64,000 nucleotides of DNA, taken from NCBI GenBank assembly GCA_016715815.1, contig JADJXN010000014.1:1-64000 (forward strand), given 5' to 3'. The stretch comes from Oligoflexia bacterium (GTDB lineage Bacteria; Bdellovibrionota; Bdellovibrionia; JABDDW01). This document shows, piece after piece, positions 17,096 through 25,813 of this stretch. The stretch's first letter is position 1. Every line of letters starts with the position of its first letter. The notes below the pieces were generated by a model that saw only the letters and a list, made by a program, of their open reading frames with translations, was not told the DNA's origin and did no database searches. A program made the position numbers and the translations under genes.

Positions 17096-18142
17096 TTAAT
17101 TGCTCTTTTCCCATCTGTAGCGATTATGTTGTCCACAAAGTAGCCTTAAGTTATTTATGTCTGTAGATGAGCCGCCATGGCTGAAGGGTGTGACATGATC
17201 TATTTGAATAAAGTGTGTGGAGTTACACTTTTGAGCCGAGTTTGAAGCGATGTCACTTTGATCTTTACTGTTTTCAGGCTTGCCTGCATTAAAGTTTCCA
17301 TCGCTAACATACTGGCATCTTCCCTGATCTCGCTGCCATACTTGTCGCTTAACTTCTGCTGGAATGTAGCGTGAATTTTCTGATTCTTTGCCTACTTGCT
17401 GAGCCTCTGAGTTCTTTACTTCCGCCGGCGGAAGTGCATTTTGACACTGGCTCTTATCAAGCTTCTTAAGTGCAATCTCTGCTAGCTCCAAAAGTAGCTC
17501 CTCATAACTAGGATTAGCCTTTTTATGAGAGATTAATGCTTTTACCCTCTCAAGCTTCTCTTTAAGCTCTTTTGTGATAACAAATCTTACTTCAATCTTC
17601 TCTTCTGTGATTATTCTTTCTCTATCTTGAGGGATTGTTGCTAAAGGTGAGATCCTTATTAATTCCCTCTCGCACTCTCTTTTAGATTTATTTTCTAACT
17701 TACTCAAAAGCTCTCGTTTTTGGTTAATGCTATAGCCTTTCTGGTTAACTCTTTTTTCTTGGCTAATAAACATGGCTGCCTGGGTGAGAGTTGTTAAATT
17801 TAAATTACCCAGTTCTATTTTAGTTTTAACTTCAGGGATGTCTTTAATAAGTCTCATGGCAGAGATTCTACGTTGAGCGGCACTTTCAGAATAATTAAGC
17901 TCTTTTACACAAAATTCAAATAAGCTGGGAAAGCCTAGTTCAAGATAGAGCCTTCGAGATTGTACTTCTGAAAGATAATCTAACACTAAAGATAAAAGTT
18001 TTCGCTCTTCTGAAACTAGGTTTTTAAGCTGAACTAGAAGTTTACTATTATTAAGCTTTTTAGGTTCAGTTATAAGATCCCTGTCAGCAAGTGCTTTCAA
18101 ATTGGTTAAGAGAGAGTTCTTTTTAATTTCCAAGTTATTCAT
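17096..18142 (-). CDS. HNH endonuclease with DUF222-like N-terminal region
   Basis: The N-terminal 250 residues are helical and Leu/Lys-rich, with LSEVQSRRLYLELGFPSLF and a segment recalling the DUF222-type region found before many HNH domains. The C-terminal 90 residues contain the HNH core: RDQGRCQY, then IDHVTPFSHGGSSTDINNL, then LCGQHN, with the pair of flanking cysteine positions that may hold zinc. Such genes occur in multiple copies in some genomes and are often associated with mobile or decaying elements. Its upstream DNA (18143-18967) is an unusual structured region, so a link to a mobile element is possible but unproven. Confidence 0.85.
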   Translation of the reverse strand: MNNLEIKKNSLLTNLKALADRDLITEPKKLNNSKLLVQLKNLVSEERKLLSLVLDYLSEVQSRRLYLELGFPSLFEFCVKELNYSESAAQRRISAMRLIKDIPEVKTKIELGNLNLTTLTQAAMFISQEKRVNQKGYSINQKRELLSKLENKSKRECERELIRISPLATIPQDRERIITEEKIEVRFVITKELKEKLERVKALISHKKANPSYEELLLELAEIALKKLDKSQCQNALPPAEVKNSEAQQVGKESENSRYIPAEVKRQVWQRDQGRCQYVSDGNFNAGKPENSKDQSDIASNSAQKCNSTHFIQIDHVTPFSHGGSSTDINNLRLLCGQHNRYRWEKSN

Positions 18143-18544
18143 TTATAGATCTCCTTTATCTCACCCGAAGCCCCTTGGCTTCTAGGCTTTTCTTTAAAAG
18201 CACAATAACATAAGTTTTAAAATCAAGATTTTTCGCTCACAAATCAATTACACAAGGCAAACTTAAAAAAGATTTCAGTTCAAAAGAAAATTCCAAGATC
18301 GCTCAATGAAAGCAAAGTTTGCCAGAATAAAGCGGCAAATAAAAGCGATAAAAAATTCCCAGAACAAAAAAGAAAACTCAGCAAAAACCCTATCAAGTGA
18401 CAAATTATTAAAAAATGAAAGTAAAAATGACAAAGATATTCCAAAACAAACAACAGGAACAGAAAAAAGGGAGCAAAGAGCAAAGAGCAAAGAAACAAAA
18501 GGTCACATCAAATTAACAGAATTAAAGTTTCAAATATAAAAACA

Positions 18545-18633
18545 CACTCCGATGGCGGTAGCAGATGCAAAAATTAAACGAGAAATTCTCGTTTTAGGTT
18601 ACACATGGAGTGATATCCAACTACTTCAGTTGG
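18545..18633 (+). ncRNA. Possible structured RNA with nested hairpins
   Basis: CACTCC plus ATG (18545-18554, one bulged G) can pair with CATGGAGTG (18604-18612). Inside it lies AACGAG/CTCGTT (18577-18593), and immediately after it a perfect hairpin CCAACT-ACTTC-AGTTGG (18617-18633). No known RNA family is recognised. The stretch from 18143 to 18545 holds no gene I can support, only a very A-rich, Lys-codon-like low-complexity region. Confidence 0.35.
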
Positions 18634-18641
18634 CGCGTGAA

Positions 18642-18677
18642 GCGGACATCCGAGCAAGCGAACACCGGACGCTTAAA
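18642..18677 (+). repeat. Short GCGGACAT...ACACCGGAC repeat, copy A
   Basis: GCGGACAT followed by nine bases and CG-ACACCGGAC with TTAAA shortly after. The same two blocks, with six bases between them, occur at 36137-36168. A CCGGAC-containing palindrome also begins small-peptide element copy 1 (1806-1829). Function unknown. Confidence 0.45.
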
Positions 18678-18757
18678 GAAATTTATTTACATTAAACACT
18701 GGTAAATAGTTTGCAAAGTAAAAGGCGACTTTCGCCGCCCCTTACGGAAATGGAGTT

Positions 18758-18783
18758 CCCCCTGACCCAGAAAGGGGGTTCTT
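18758..18783 (+). promoter_or_regulatory. Hairpin sequestering the ribosome binding site, copy 2
   Basis: CCCCCT (18758-18763) pairs with AGGGGG (18773-18778) around the loop GACCCAGAA. The G-rich arm is the likely ribosome binding site five bases before ATG 18784. Compared with copy 1, one T-A pair is replaced by C-G on both arms and the loop differs by one base. Confidence 0.7.
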
Positions 18784-18915
18784 ATGAAGCAATTAACCCA
18801 CTTCATAAGGAAATATCGACATAAGGGTAAAAAACTTGAATCGAGCATAGCCTTTTGGCTAGCTGTGATTCGGGTTATTTATTACTTAACAATATTATTT
18901 CATTACTGGGCCTAA
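18784..18915 (+). CDS. Small basic/hydrophobic peptide, 43 residues, copy 2
   Basis: Paralogue of the peptide at 1947-2081: it begins MKQLTHFIRKYRHKGKK, has ESS at residues 19-21, a hydrophobic aromatic second half, and ends in LFHYWA. Start spacing from the hairpin and the terminal WA-stop are retained, with one residue deleted. Synonymous differences between copies outweigh what drift in non-coding DNA would give at the shared residues. The product may associate with the membrane through its last 20 residues. Function unknown. Confidence 0.7.
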   Translation: MKQLTHFIRKYRHKGKKLESSIAFWLAVIRVIYYLTILFHYWA

Positions 18916-18967
18916 GAGAATTGTGTGGGCATTTAACACACAGGGATCAGGCTGGGGCGAGCGAGAG

Positions 18968-19534
18968 TCACTTATTTATTAAATCTAAAAATTCTTTACG
19001 GGTGGAGGCATCAGATCTAAAATCACCAAGCATGGCACTAGTCACCATAGCGGAGTTTTGTTTTTCAACTCCCCTCATCATCATGCATAAATGCTTTGCT
19101 TCAACTACAACACCCACTCCATGGGGTTTTAATAATTTATTTATTGTTTCAGCAATTTGTGTGGTGAGGCGCTCTTGAACCTGAAGCCTACGTGAGTAAA
19201 CTTCAACAAGACGGGCAATTTTACTAAGGCCCACAATTTTACCATTAGGAATATAGGCAATATGTACTTTGCCAATAAAAGGGAGTAAGTGGTGTTCACA
19301 CAAAGAATACATTTCAATGTCTTTTACAACCACCATCTCATCATACTGTTCATGAAAGATGGCCTTATTTAATACTTCCTCAGGGTTTTCTGCGTAACCT
19401 TTTGTCATAAACTTTAGAGCTTTGGCATAGCGCGCAGGTGTCTGAAGTAGGCCCTCACGCTTGGGGTCTTCACCAATGGTTTTTAATACCTTTTGAATGC
19501 TCTCGCTTAAGCTTATTAATTCATTTTCTGTCAT
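18968..19534 (-). CDS. folE: GTP cyclohydrolase I, FolE type IA
   Basis: Converts GTP to 7,8-dihydroneopterin triphosphate, the first step of folate and queuosine precursor synthesis, in the cytoplasm. Zinc ligands are visible in SLCEHHLLPFIGK and in the later KHLCMMMRGVEKQ, and the C-terminal TRKEFLDLI matches the family. The ATG at 19534 gives the usual N-terminus (MTENELISLSESIQ); a TTG 30 bases upstream would add residues not typical of the family. The stop is close to the 3' end of small-peptide element copy 2. Divergent from the MBL hydrolase gene with a short spacer. Confidence 0.96.
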   Translation of the reverse strand: MTENELISLSESIQKVLKTIGEDPKREGLLQTPARYAKALKFMTKGYAENPEEVLNKAIFHEQYDEMVVVKDIEMYSLCEHHLLPFIGKVHIAYIPNGKIVGLSKIARLVEVYSRRLQVQERLTTQIAETINKLLKPHGVGVVVEAKHLCMMMRGVEKQNSAMVTSAMLGDFRSDASTRKEFLDLINK

Positions 19535-19582
19535 TGAATCACCATGGCTGAGGGTATATACCAATTTTAAGAGGTAAACCAG

Positions 19583-20452
19583 ATGAAAGTTGGCCCCTAC
19601 GAAGCTAAATCAATTCTTACAGGCTCATTTGCTCTTGATGGCGGTGCCATGTTTGGAACTGTCCCTAAAGTTTTATGGAATAAAACAAACCCCTCAGATG
19701 AACTAAACCGTATAGACATGGAAGCCCGCGCACTTTTACTTATTTCAGATAAGCATAAAATTTTAGTTGATGTAGGTTTAGGGGATAAGCTTTCTGAAAA
19801 GTATGGGGAAAAATTTGGCCAAAAATTTAAAGAAATGTACAAGTGGGACCAAAGTAAAAATACATTAACTAATAGCCTAAAAAAACATTCTCTCATGCTA
19901 GAAGACATCACAGATGTTATTTTAACTCATTTGCATTTTGATCACGCCGGTGGGGCAACGACAGTAGAAAATGGAGAACTAGTACCTACTTTTAAAAATG
20001 CAAAATATTATGTGCAAAAAAAGAATTTAGAGACGGCTCAAAACCCCAACCTTCGGGAAAAGGCTAGCTACTTTAAAGAAAATTTTGAACCTCTTTTAGA
20101 GAATAAAGTTTTAAATTTGCTAGAAGGGGATGTTAAAAATTTGTTGCCACAGGTGAGTGTTTTTGTAACTAACGGTCATACACAAGCTCAGCAACTTGTA
20201 AAAATAGGGGAACAGAACCCTTTAATTTATTGTGGAGATATTATTCCCACAAGTACACACGTGCGTCTGCCCTTTGTAATGGGGTATGATTTAGACCCTC
20301 TTTTAGTAATTAAAGAAAAACAACAAATCTTAGAAGGCATTGCAAGTGAAAATGGTTTTGTGTTTTTTGAACATGACCCATACATGGATGCAGCTAAAAT
20401 TGTAAAAGTGGGTTCAGACTTTAATGTTTCAGAAAAGGTCATGTTAAACTAA
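19583..20452 (+). CDS. MBL-fold metallo-hydrolase
   Basis: The metal-binding motif of the metallo-beta-lactamase fold is THLHFDHAGG (near residue 112), with later ligands in TNGHTQAQ, IYCGDIIP and FFEHDP. Length of 289 residues is typical of hydrolases related to lactonases and glyoxalase II; the substrate cannot be told. AAGAGG precedes ATG 19583. The GTG start of the ABC ATPase follows one base after the stop, so it heads the ABC operon and may act on the molecule transported or on a related lipid intermediate. Confidence 0.88.
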   Translation: MKVGPYEAKSILTGSFALDGGAMFGTVPKVLWNKTNPSDELNRIDMEARALLLISDKHKILVDVGLGDKLSEKYGEKFGQKFKEMYKWDQSKNTLTNSLKKHSLMLEDITDVILTHLHFDHAGGATTVENGELVPTFKNAKYYVQKKNLETAQNPNLREKASYFKENFEPLLENKVLNLLEGDVKNLLPQVSVFVTNGHTQAQQLVKIGEQNPLIYCGDIIPTSTHVRLPFVMGYDLDPLLVIKEKQQILEGIASENGFVFFEHDPYMDAAKIVKVGSDFNVSEKVMLN

Positions 20453-20453
20453 A

Positions 20454-21164
20454 GTGAAAAATATTGTTGAAGTTAAAAACCTTACTAAAAAATACTCTCA
20501 AGGGGGCAAACACGAAGTTAATGCATTAAATGGCGTTAGCTTTAATATTCCAAAAGGCCAATTTGTTGCCATTATGGGCCCATCTGGCTCTGGCAAAAGC
20601 ACACTTTTACATTTATTAGGTGGATTAGATAGTATTACTAGTGGTGAAGCCCTTATTGACTCAAATAGCTTAAGCAACATGACAGATTCAGAACTTTCTC
20701 AATTTAGAAGGCAAAAATTGGGTTTTATTTTTCAATTTTTTAATTTACTTCCAACAATGACGGCACTTGAAAATGTTTGTCTACCACTTTTACTGGATAA
20801 AAAAAGTTTAAGCCAAGTTGAAGCACGCGCAAAAGAGCTTTTAAATTATTTAAATCTTTCTCATAGAATGAACCACTACCCAGATCAGCTCTCCGGCGGT
20901 GAAATGCAAAGAGTAGCTATTGCAAGAGCCTTAATTGCAGAGCCAGTTTTAATTTTAGCTGACGAGCCCACTGGAAACTTAGACTCAAAAACGGGGCATA
21001 GTGTTTTAGAGCTTTTGCGAAAATTATCTCAAGAGAAAAATCAAACCATTGTTATGGTGACTCACTCCAATGAAGCTGCAAGCTATGCCACAAGGCTTAT
21101 TGAAATGCGCGATGGAAAAATTTTAACTGAAACCCTAACCAACACCAATGCTGAACTTATTTAA
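20454..21164 (+). CDS. ABC transporter ATP-binding protein, LolD/MacB type
   Basis: Walker A GPSGSGKST, signature LSGGEMQR, Walker B LILADEPTGNLDS and the H-loop VTHSNEA are all present. The DEPTGNLDS form is characteristic of the LolD/MacB/FtsE group, which works with FtsX-like permeases rather than moving substrate through a classical channel. Start is GTG 20454. The last 17 bases overlap the permease gene. Together they would form a mechanotransmission ABC system that lifts lipids, lipoproteins or peptides from the inner membrane. Confidence 0.95.
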   Translation: MKNIVEVKNLTKKYSQGGKHEVNALNGVSFNIPKGQFVAIMGPSGSGKSTLLHLLGGLDSITSGEALIDSNSLSNMTDSELSQFRRQKLGFIFQFFNLLPTMTALENVCLPLLLDKKSLSQVEARAKELLNYLNLSHRMNHYPDQLSGGEMQRVAIARALIAEPVLILADEPTGNLDSKTGHSVLELLRKLSQEKNQTIVMVTHSNEAASYATRLIEMRDGKILTETLTNTNAELI

Positions 21165-23742
21165 ATTTATAAGCCTAAGACACTTATTTTTAAAACCAAC
21201 GCGTGTGCTTTTAACAACTTTAGGGATTGCCCTTGGAGTTTCTTTATTCATCGCTATAGAAATAATTAATAAATCAACACTCCAGAGTTTTAAACAAAGT
21301 GTAGAAGCCATTTCTGGAAAAGCAAATCTTGTAATTACTGGCCCTCGGGTTGGGTTTTCTTCTGAAATTTTAGATAAATTAAAAAAATTTAAAGAAATTA
21401 AACATGCTGTTCCCATGGTGCAAACCAATATTTATTTTACTAATCAAAATAAACTTAATGAAAACCTGGTGGTACTTGGGGTTGATTTATTAAAAGAATC
21501 TAGTGTGCGCACCTATAAAACCACTGATGAAGAGGTGATGGATGACCCACTTATTTTTTTAAACCAGCCAGATAGCATTATTGTTACCCATGAATTTGCT
21601 AAAAGAAATAATTTGGGAATTGATTCTAAAATTGAAGTGGCTACTCCTGTGGGTATTAAAGTTTTAACTATTCGAGGCTTGTTAACCCCTGAGGGTGTTG
21701 CAAAAGCCTATGGTGGTGCCTTAGCTATAATGGATATTGATGGTGCTAACTACACCTTTGGTAGAATGGGAAAGCTTGACCGTGTTGATTTAATTTTAAG
21801 AGAAAGTGTTGATTTGGAAAGTGTTAAGCAAAATTTAAGTGCATTTCTTGGTGGAGCATTTGAGGTTCAAAGACCCAGTGAAAATTCAAAAAATATGGAA
21901 AGGCTAGTGCATTCTTACCAAGCTCTTTTAAGTTTTTTTTCAACTTTAGCATTATTAGTAGGTGTTTTTTTAGTTATTAACACTGTTAGCATTTCAGTTG
22001 TTGAGAGAAGAAAAGAAATTGGAACTTTACGTGCTGTAGGTGCTACAAAAATTTCTATTGCCACTATGTTTATGAGTGAGGCTTTTATAATGGGCCTTGT
22101 GGGTTCTTTTATGGGAGTTTTTTGGGGAAAACTACTTTCACACCAAATGGTGGAGATGGTGGCCACATCAATGTCTCGTCAGTATGTAACAAAAATTTCT
22201 GTTACTAAAATTTATTTTGGGCTTGAGCATGTTTTACTAGGTGTCGTTGTTGGCACATTAACGGCAGTATTTGCGGCGTTGTGGCCCTCTATTAAAGCAA
22301 GTTTTATAAAGCCAGTAGAGGCTATGAAAAAGCTTGATTTCAACCAGCTTGAGCAAAAAAGCACATTAAAAATATTTTATGTTGGTCTTAGCATGCTTAT
22401 TTATTTAGTTGTGAGCTCTTATTTAGGCTTGGGGAGTAAACATAAAGTTTTACAATATATGAGCCAGGGCTGCACTATGATCGGCTCAGCCCTTGTGGCT
22501 CCTGCCATTGTTACTTATTTAGCAAGCCTGATTAAAAAAACGGTTAAGATTAATTTACCATTATTAAAAATTGCCCTTGATAATTTAATACGTTTTCCCA
22601 AGCGCACAGCGAGTAATGTAACAACTTTAATGGTAGGTTTAATTTTAGTGATGATGGTAACAACTTTAAACAAAAGCTTTCAAACCACACTAAGCAACTG
22701 GTTTGACCGTGTTTTTAAAGCCGATATTGTTGTGTCTTCAAGTGGGGATTTAGTGGGCTTTCAAACTCAACCCCTTGCTGAAAGCATAGGCCTTGAGATT
22801 GAAGAAAAAGTTAAAGGCATAAATAAAGGTGTAACAAATAAAGGCGTTTATGCGCTTAGGTTTACACATTTTAATATGCAAGGGCGGCAAATGGGCATTA
22901 AAGCCTTTGATAAACCAGACCCAAGTTATGACTATGCCATGCTAGATATTGTTGATGGCCCAGCACGAGGGCGGGTTGGAGAAAAATTATTTAATAGTGA
23001 GAATACCATTGTGGTTTCTGAAATTTTTAAAGCCCACATAAATAAAACAACAGGTGATATTGTCACAATTGAAACGCCAACAGGAAGTGTAGATTTTAAA
23101 ATTTTAGCAGTGGTAGTAGATTACGCTTCTCCTGAGGGTATTGTTTATATGAGTCGAGATACTTATAAAAAATATTGGCAAGATAATTTAGTCAGTGCTT
23201 ATTCTTTAACGGTTGCACCTGGCTTTACGGTAAACCAAGTAAGACAAGACATTGATGCACAATTTGGCAAAAGTAAAAGTCTTATGACGGTTTCCCAAAA
23301 AGAAATGAAAAACAACCTGCTTATAGAAATAGATAAAAGCTTTTCTTACACAAAAGCCATTGAGGCAACGGCCCTTCTCATAGCATTTTTGGGCTTATTT
23401 AATACTTTTATGATTAGTGTAATGGAAAGATTACGTGAGTTGGGAGTGCTTAGAGCCATAGGAATGGAGCAAATTCAATTAATAAAAATGATTCTTACAG
23501 AAGCCTTTTGGCAAGGAAGTCTTGGGGCATTAACAGCTATTATTTTAGGTTTTGGAGTGTCTTATATTTTCATTGAAAATGATCTTTCTTTAATTTTGGG
23601 TTGGATAATACGGTTTTCATTCCCTTGGGAAGTAGTGGGTTATGTTTTATTAATAGGTATTTTTACAGGCCTTGTGGCGGCCTATGTTCCTGCAAGACGG
23701 GCAGCGCAAATAAAAATTAGGGAGGCTTTAGAGTATGAGTAA
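21148..23742 (+). CDS. Large FtsX-like ABC transporter permease
   Basis: At 864 residues this is the double-length form: an N-terminal helix (about 17-40), a periplasmic domain, three membrane helices with VERRKEIGTLRAVGAT (an FtsX coupling segment), a fourth linker helix, a second periplasmic domain and a second FtsX block with MERLRELGVLRAIGME. Such permeases (for example the YbbP-type) are usually a single subunit with a LolD-like ATPase. The gene overlaps the ATPase gene and is overlapped by the LolA-like gene (8 bases), strong evidence for one transport system. Confidence 0.93.
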   Translation: MLNLFKFISLRHLFLKPTRVLLTTLGIALGVSLFIAIEIINKSTLQSFKQSVEAISGKANLVITGPRVGFSSEILDKLKKFKEIKHAVPMVQTNIYFTNQNKLNENLVVLGVDLLKESSVRTYKTTDEEVMDDPLIFLNQPDSIIVTHEFAKRNNLGIDSKIEVATPVGIKVLTIRGLLTPEGVAKAYGGALAIMDIDGANYTFGRMGKLDRVDLILRESVDLESVKQNLSAFLGGAFEVQRPSENSKNMERLVHSYQALLSFFSTLALLVGVFLVINTVSISVVERRKEIGTLRAVGATKISIATMFMSEAFIMGLVGSFMGVFWGKLLSHQMVEMVATSMSRQYVTKISVTKIYFGLEHVLLGVVVGTLTAVFAALWPSIKASFIKPVEAMKKLDFNQLEQKSTLKIFYVGLSMLIYLVVSSYLGLGSKHKVLQYMSQGCTMIGSALVAPAIVTYLASLIKKTVKINLPLLKIALDNLIRFPKRTASNVTTLMVGLILVMMVTTLNKSFQTTLSNWFDRVFKADIVVSSSGDLVGFQTQPLAESIGLEIEEKVKGINKGVTNKGVYALRFTHFNMQGRQMGIKAFDKPDPSYDYAMLDIVDGPARGRVGEKLFNSENTIVVSEIFKAHINKTTGDIVTIETPTGSVDFKILAVVVDYASPEGIVYMSRDTYKKYWQDNLVSAYSLTVAPGFTVNQVRQDIDAQFGKSKSLMTVSQKEMKNNLLIEIDKSFSYTKAIEATALLIAFLGLFNTFMISVMERLRELGVLRAIGMEQIQLIKMILTEAFWQGSLGALTAIILGFGVSYIFIENDLSLILGWIIRFSFPWEVVGYVLLIGIFTGLVAAYVPARRAAQIKIREALEYE

Positions 23743-24511
23743 AATTATTTTAACTCTTTTTATTTTTTTGCAAAGTATTGATGCTTACGCTTTAAGCGCC
23801 GATGAGATTATGAAAAAAAATGAAGAGGCTAAAAAAAATAAAAACATAACAACAAAGGCATATTTAATTACTGGTGGCGGTGGGAAAGCTCAAAGAGAAA
23901 AGGAATTTAGCTGGTGGAGAAAGCTCTCAAGTGACACAGTACATTTTAAGACGCTGACAAGATTTCATAAACCTGCGGAAGTAAAAGATGAAGGCGTTTT
24001 ATTTTTAGAAGATAAAGAAACAGAAATTTTAATCTATCTTCCGGCTTATAAAAAAGTCAGACGTGTTGAAACTGCACAACAAAGCGGTTCTTTTATGGGC
24101 TCTGAGTTTTCTTATGCGGATATTACAAGTCATCAAAGGGAGGATTATAATTACAAATTATTAAAAGAAGAAAAATGTGATGCTTTTGATTGCTACGTTA
24201 TTGAGTCTACCCCAAAAACGGAGGATGTAATTGAGAAAACAGGCTCTGCAAGAGGAGTTGTTTGGGTAAGAAAAGATAATTTTGTAGATGTAAAAGCCGA
24301 AATTTTTGATTTAGAGAAAAAGCCTTGGAAGAAGCTTGTGGCCAAAGAAATTAAAATGATTGATGAGGCTAATAAAAAATGGATGGCTATGGATTTAAAA
24401 ATGGAAAATTTAAAAACAGGACGCTTTACAAATTTAAAATTTGAAAAAGTAGATGTAACCAAAATTATCCCCGATTCCATCTTCAAGAAAACGTCAGTCG
24501 GTTTTTGGTAA
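23735..24511 (+). CDS. LolA-like outer-membrane lipoprotein-sorting protein
   Basis: A signal peptide (cleavage near AYAL) precedes a LolA-like half-barrel. The sequence shows the typical pattern of this branch: ETEILIYLPAYKKVRRV followed by GSFMGSEFSYADIT, then a strand with DCYVIESTP. These proteins carry a lipid or lipoprotein across the periplasm in a hydrophobic cavity. They are commonly encoded next to RND or ABC exporters. Here it lies between an FtsX-like permease and a beta-barrel, so a path from inner to outer membrane can be drawn. Confidence 0.9.
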   Translation: MSKIILTLFIFLQSIDAYALSADEIMKKNEEAKKNKNITTKAYLITGGGGKAQREKEFSWWRKLSSDTVHFKTLTRFHKPAEVKDEGVLFLEDKETEILIYLPAYKKVRRVETAQQSGSFMGSEFSYADITSHQREDYNYKLLKEEKCDAFDCYVIESTPKTEDVIEKTGSARGVVWVRKDNFVDVKAEIFDLEKKPWKKLVAKEIKMIDEANKKWMAMDLKMENLKTGRFTNLKFEKVDVTKIIPDSIFKKTSVGFW

Positions 24512-24522
24512 GGCACCACATT

Positions 24523-25806
24523 ATGTTTGTATTATTTTTTATTCTATTCTGCTCTTTCAATGCTGTTGCTATTGAGGCCGACCTTAGTGGCAAGACCTTT
24601 ATTGACACCTACTTTTCAACTCAAGGAGTGGCTACCCCCCCAAAAAGTTTTTTACAACAAAATTTATCTTTGTGGCTCCAAGGTGATTTAAAATTTTCAG
24701 AAAAATTCTCTGCCCGTGCTATTTACCAAGGAGATTATTTTGATGCCACAAACTCAAGTCAAGCGGCGGGGTATTCTGCAAACACGCTCCGCTCAACTTT
24801 AAGAGAGTTTTATTGGCAATTTAAGCGTGAAGGCTTTAGCGTTCGTGAGGGTAAGCAAATTATTTCTTGGGGAAAATCAGATGGCTTAAACCCCACTGAT
24901 TTTTTATCTGCAAAAGATTACACTTTTTTAAACCCAGATGATGAGATAAGGCGCCTTGCTGGCACTGTCGTTTATACAACTTGGACGCCAGATTCCGGAA
25001 ATTCTCCTCTGACATTTGAGCTTGTAACACAATTTATTATGCCAAAAGGTAAATCTTTAATTCCCCAAGAAAGAATTCCAACAGGTGTTGTTATTAGCGA
25101 TGCTGATACGCGCCCCATTAGTTTTGACAACACTGAGTATGCTTTAAAAACCACTTATAATTCTAGCGGGTGGGACTTAAGTTTTAGTTTTTTTAGAGGT
25201 TTTGATCACCAACCAGAATTTAGAGAAGTTTCAAGGCAAAGCATAATCATTTTGCAGCAATATTATTCTAGAATTTTTGCCACAGGTTTTGATTTTTCTA
25301 AAAGCTATCCTGACTGGGTGTTACGTCTTGAGGGCGCTTACTTTCACACAGAAAACCCAAATGCACAAACGGCACTCAGCAAGCCGTCTCATTTTGATTT
25401 TATTGTGGGAGCTGAAAAACCTTTGTGGACAAATTGGCGCCTAAATTTTCAAATGATAATGCGTTATTTTCCAAACTTTAAAGCAGCAAGTGAAGAGCTA
25501 GACCCCATTAGTAGACAAATTGCCCAATTTAATTCTTTGCTAAAGCAATATGTTGATAAAACCAGACCAAGTACCAGCGTAAGATTAGCCTATGAGCCAG
25601 AGGCCAGTGATTTTAGCTCTGACGTATTTTTAATTTATAATTTTGAAGGTGCAGATTATTTGCTACGCCCACAGGTTAAATACAAACCAATTGATAATTT
25701 AAAACTGACTGTGGGCTCAGATTATTACGGCGGAGATCAAACAAAGCCTCTGGGGAGTTTAAAAGCGTATAATTCCATTTACTTTGAGGCCCAATATTAC
25801 TTTTAA
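24523..25806 (+). CDS. DUF1302-like outer-membrane protein
   Basis: The ATG at 24523 is preceded by TAAGGCA at good spacing and gives a signal peptide (cleavage near NAVA). The remaining 410 residues are strands of a barrel, with family-like elements FYWQFKREGFSVREGKQIISWGKSDGLNPTDFL at residues about 90-120 (quoted here only as key words: REGKQ, WGKSD, NPTDFL) and a terminal EAQYYF ending in Phe. DUF1302-type barrels often travel with LolA-like proteins and exporters. It probably supplies the outer-membrane end of this transport operon. Confidence 0.75.
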   Translation: MFVLFFILFCSFNAVAIEADLSGKTFIDTYFSTQGVATPPKSFLQQNLSLWLQGDLKFSEKFSARAIYQGDYFDATNSSQAAGYSANTLRSTLREFYWQFKREGFSVREGKQIISWGKSDGLNPTDFLSAKDYTFLNPDDEIRRLAGTVVYTTWTPDSGNSPLTFELVTQFIMPKGKSLIPQERIPTGVVISDADTRPISFDNTEYALKTTYNSSGWDLSFSFFRGFDHQPEFREVSRQSIIILQQYYSRIFATGFDFSKSYPDWVLRLEGAYFHTENPNAQTALSKPSHFDFIVGAEKPLWTNWRLNFQMIMRYFPNFKAASEELDPISRQIAQFNSLLKQYVDKTRPSTSVRLAYEPEASDFSSDVFLIYNFEGADYLLRPQVKYKPIDNLKLTVGSDYYGGDQTKPLGSLKAYNSIYFEAQYYF

Positions 25807-25813
25807 TTAGACT

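Larger units (their letters stand above)
18690..18944 (+). repeat. Structured intergenic element, copy 2 (small-peptide element)
   Basis: This copy has the same order of parts as the element at 1806-2112: TTTGCAAA with A-rich flanks, a hairpin GGCGA-CTT-TCGCC (18724-18736), a ribosome-binding-site hairpin CCCCCT/AGGGGG (18758-18778), a 43-codon frame (18784-18915), and a hairpin GTGTG/CACAC with a nine-base loop (18923-18941). It ends about 25 bases from the 3' end of the convergent folE gene. Confidence 0.75.

Noticed and set aside
18306..18539. A 77-codon frame on the plus strand, rich in lysine
   Set aside because: Low-complexity, A-rich codons with no ribosome binding site and no recognisable fold; the antisense strand has equally open frames, as expected for A-rich DNA.
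18577..18593. Intrinsic terminator
   Set aside because: The palindrome AACGAG/CTCGTT is followed by TTTTAGG, not a T-run, and no gene ends just upstream.
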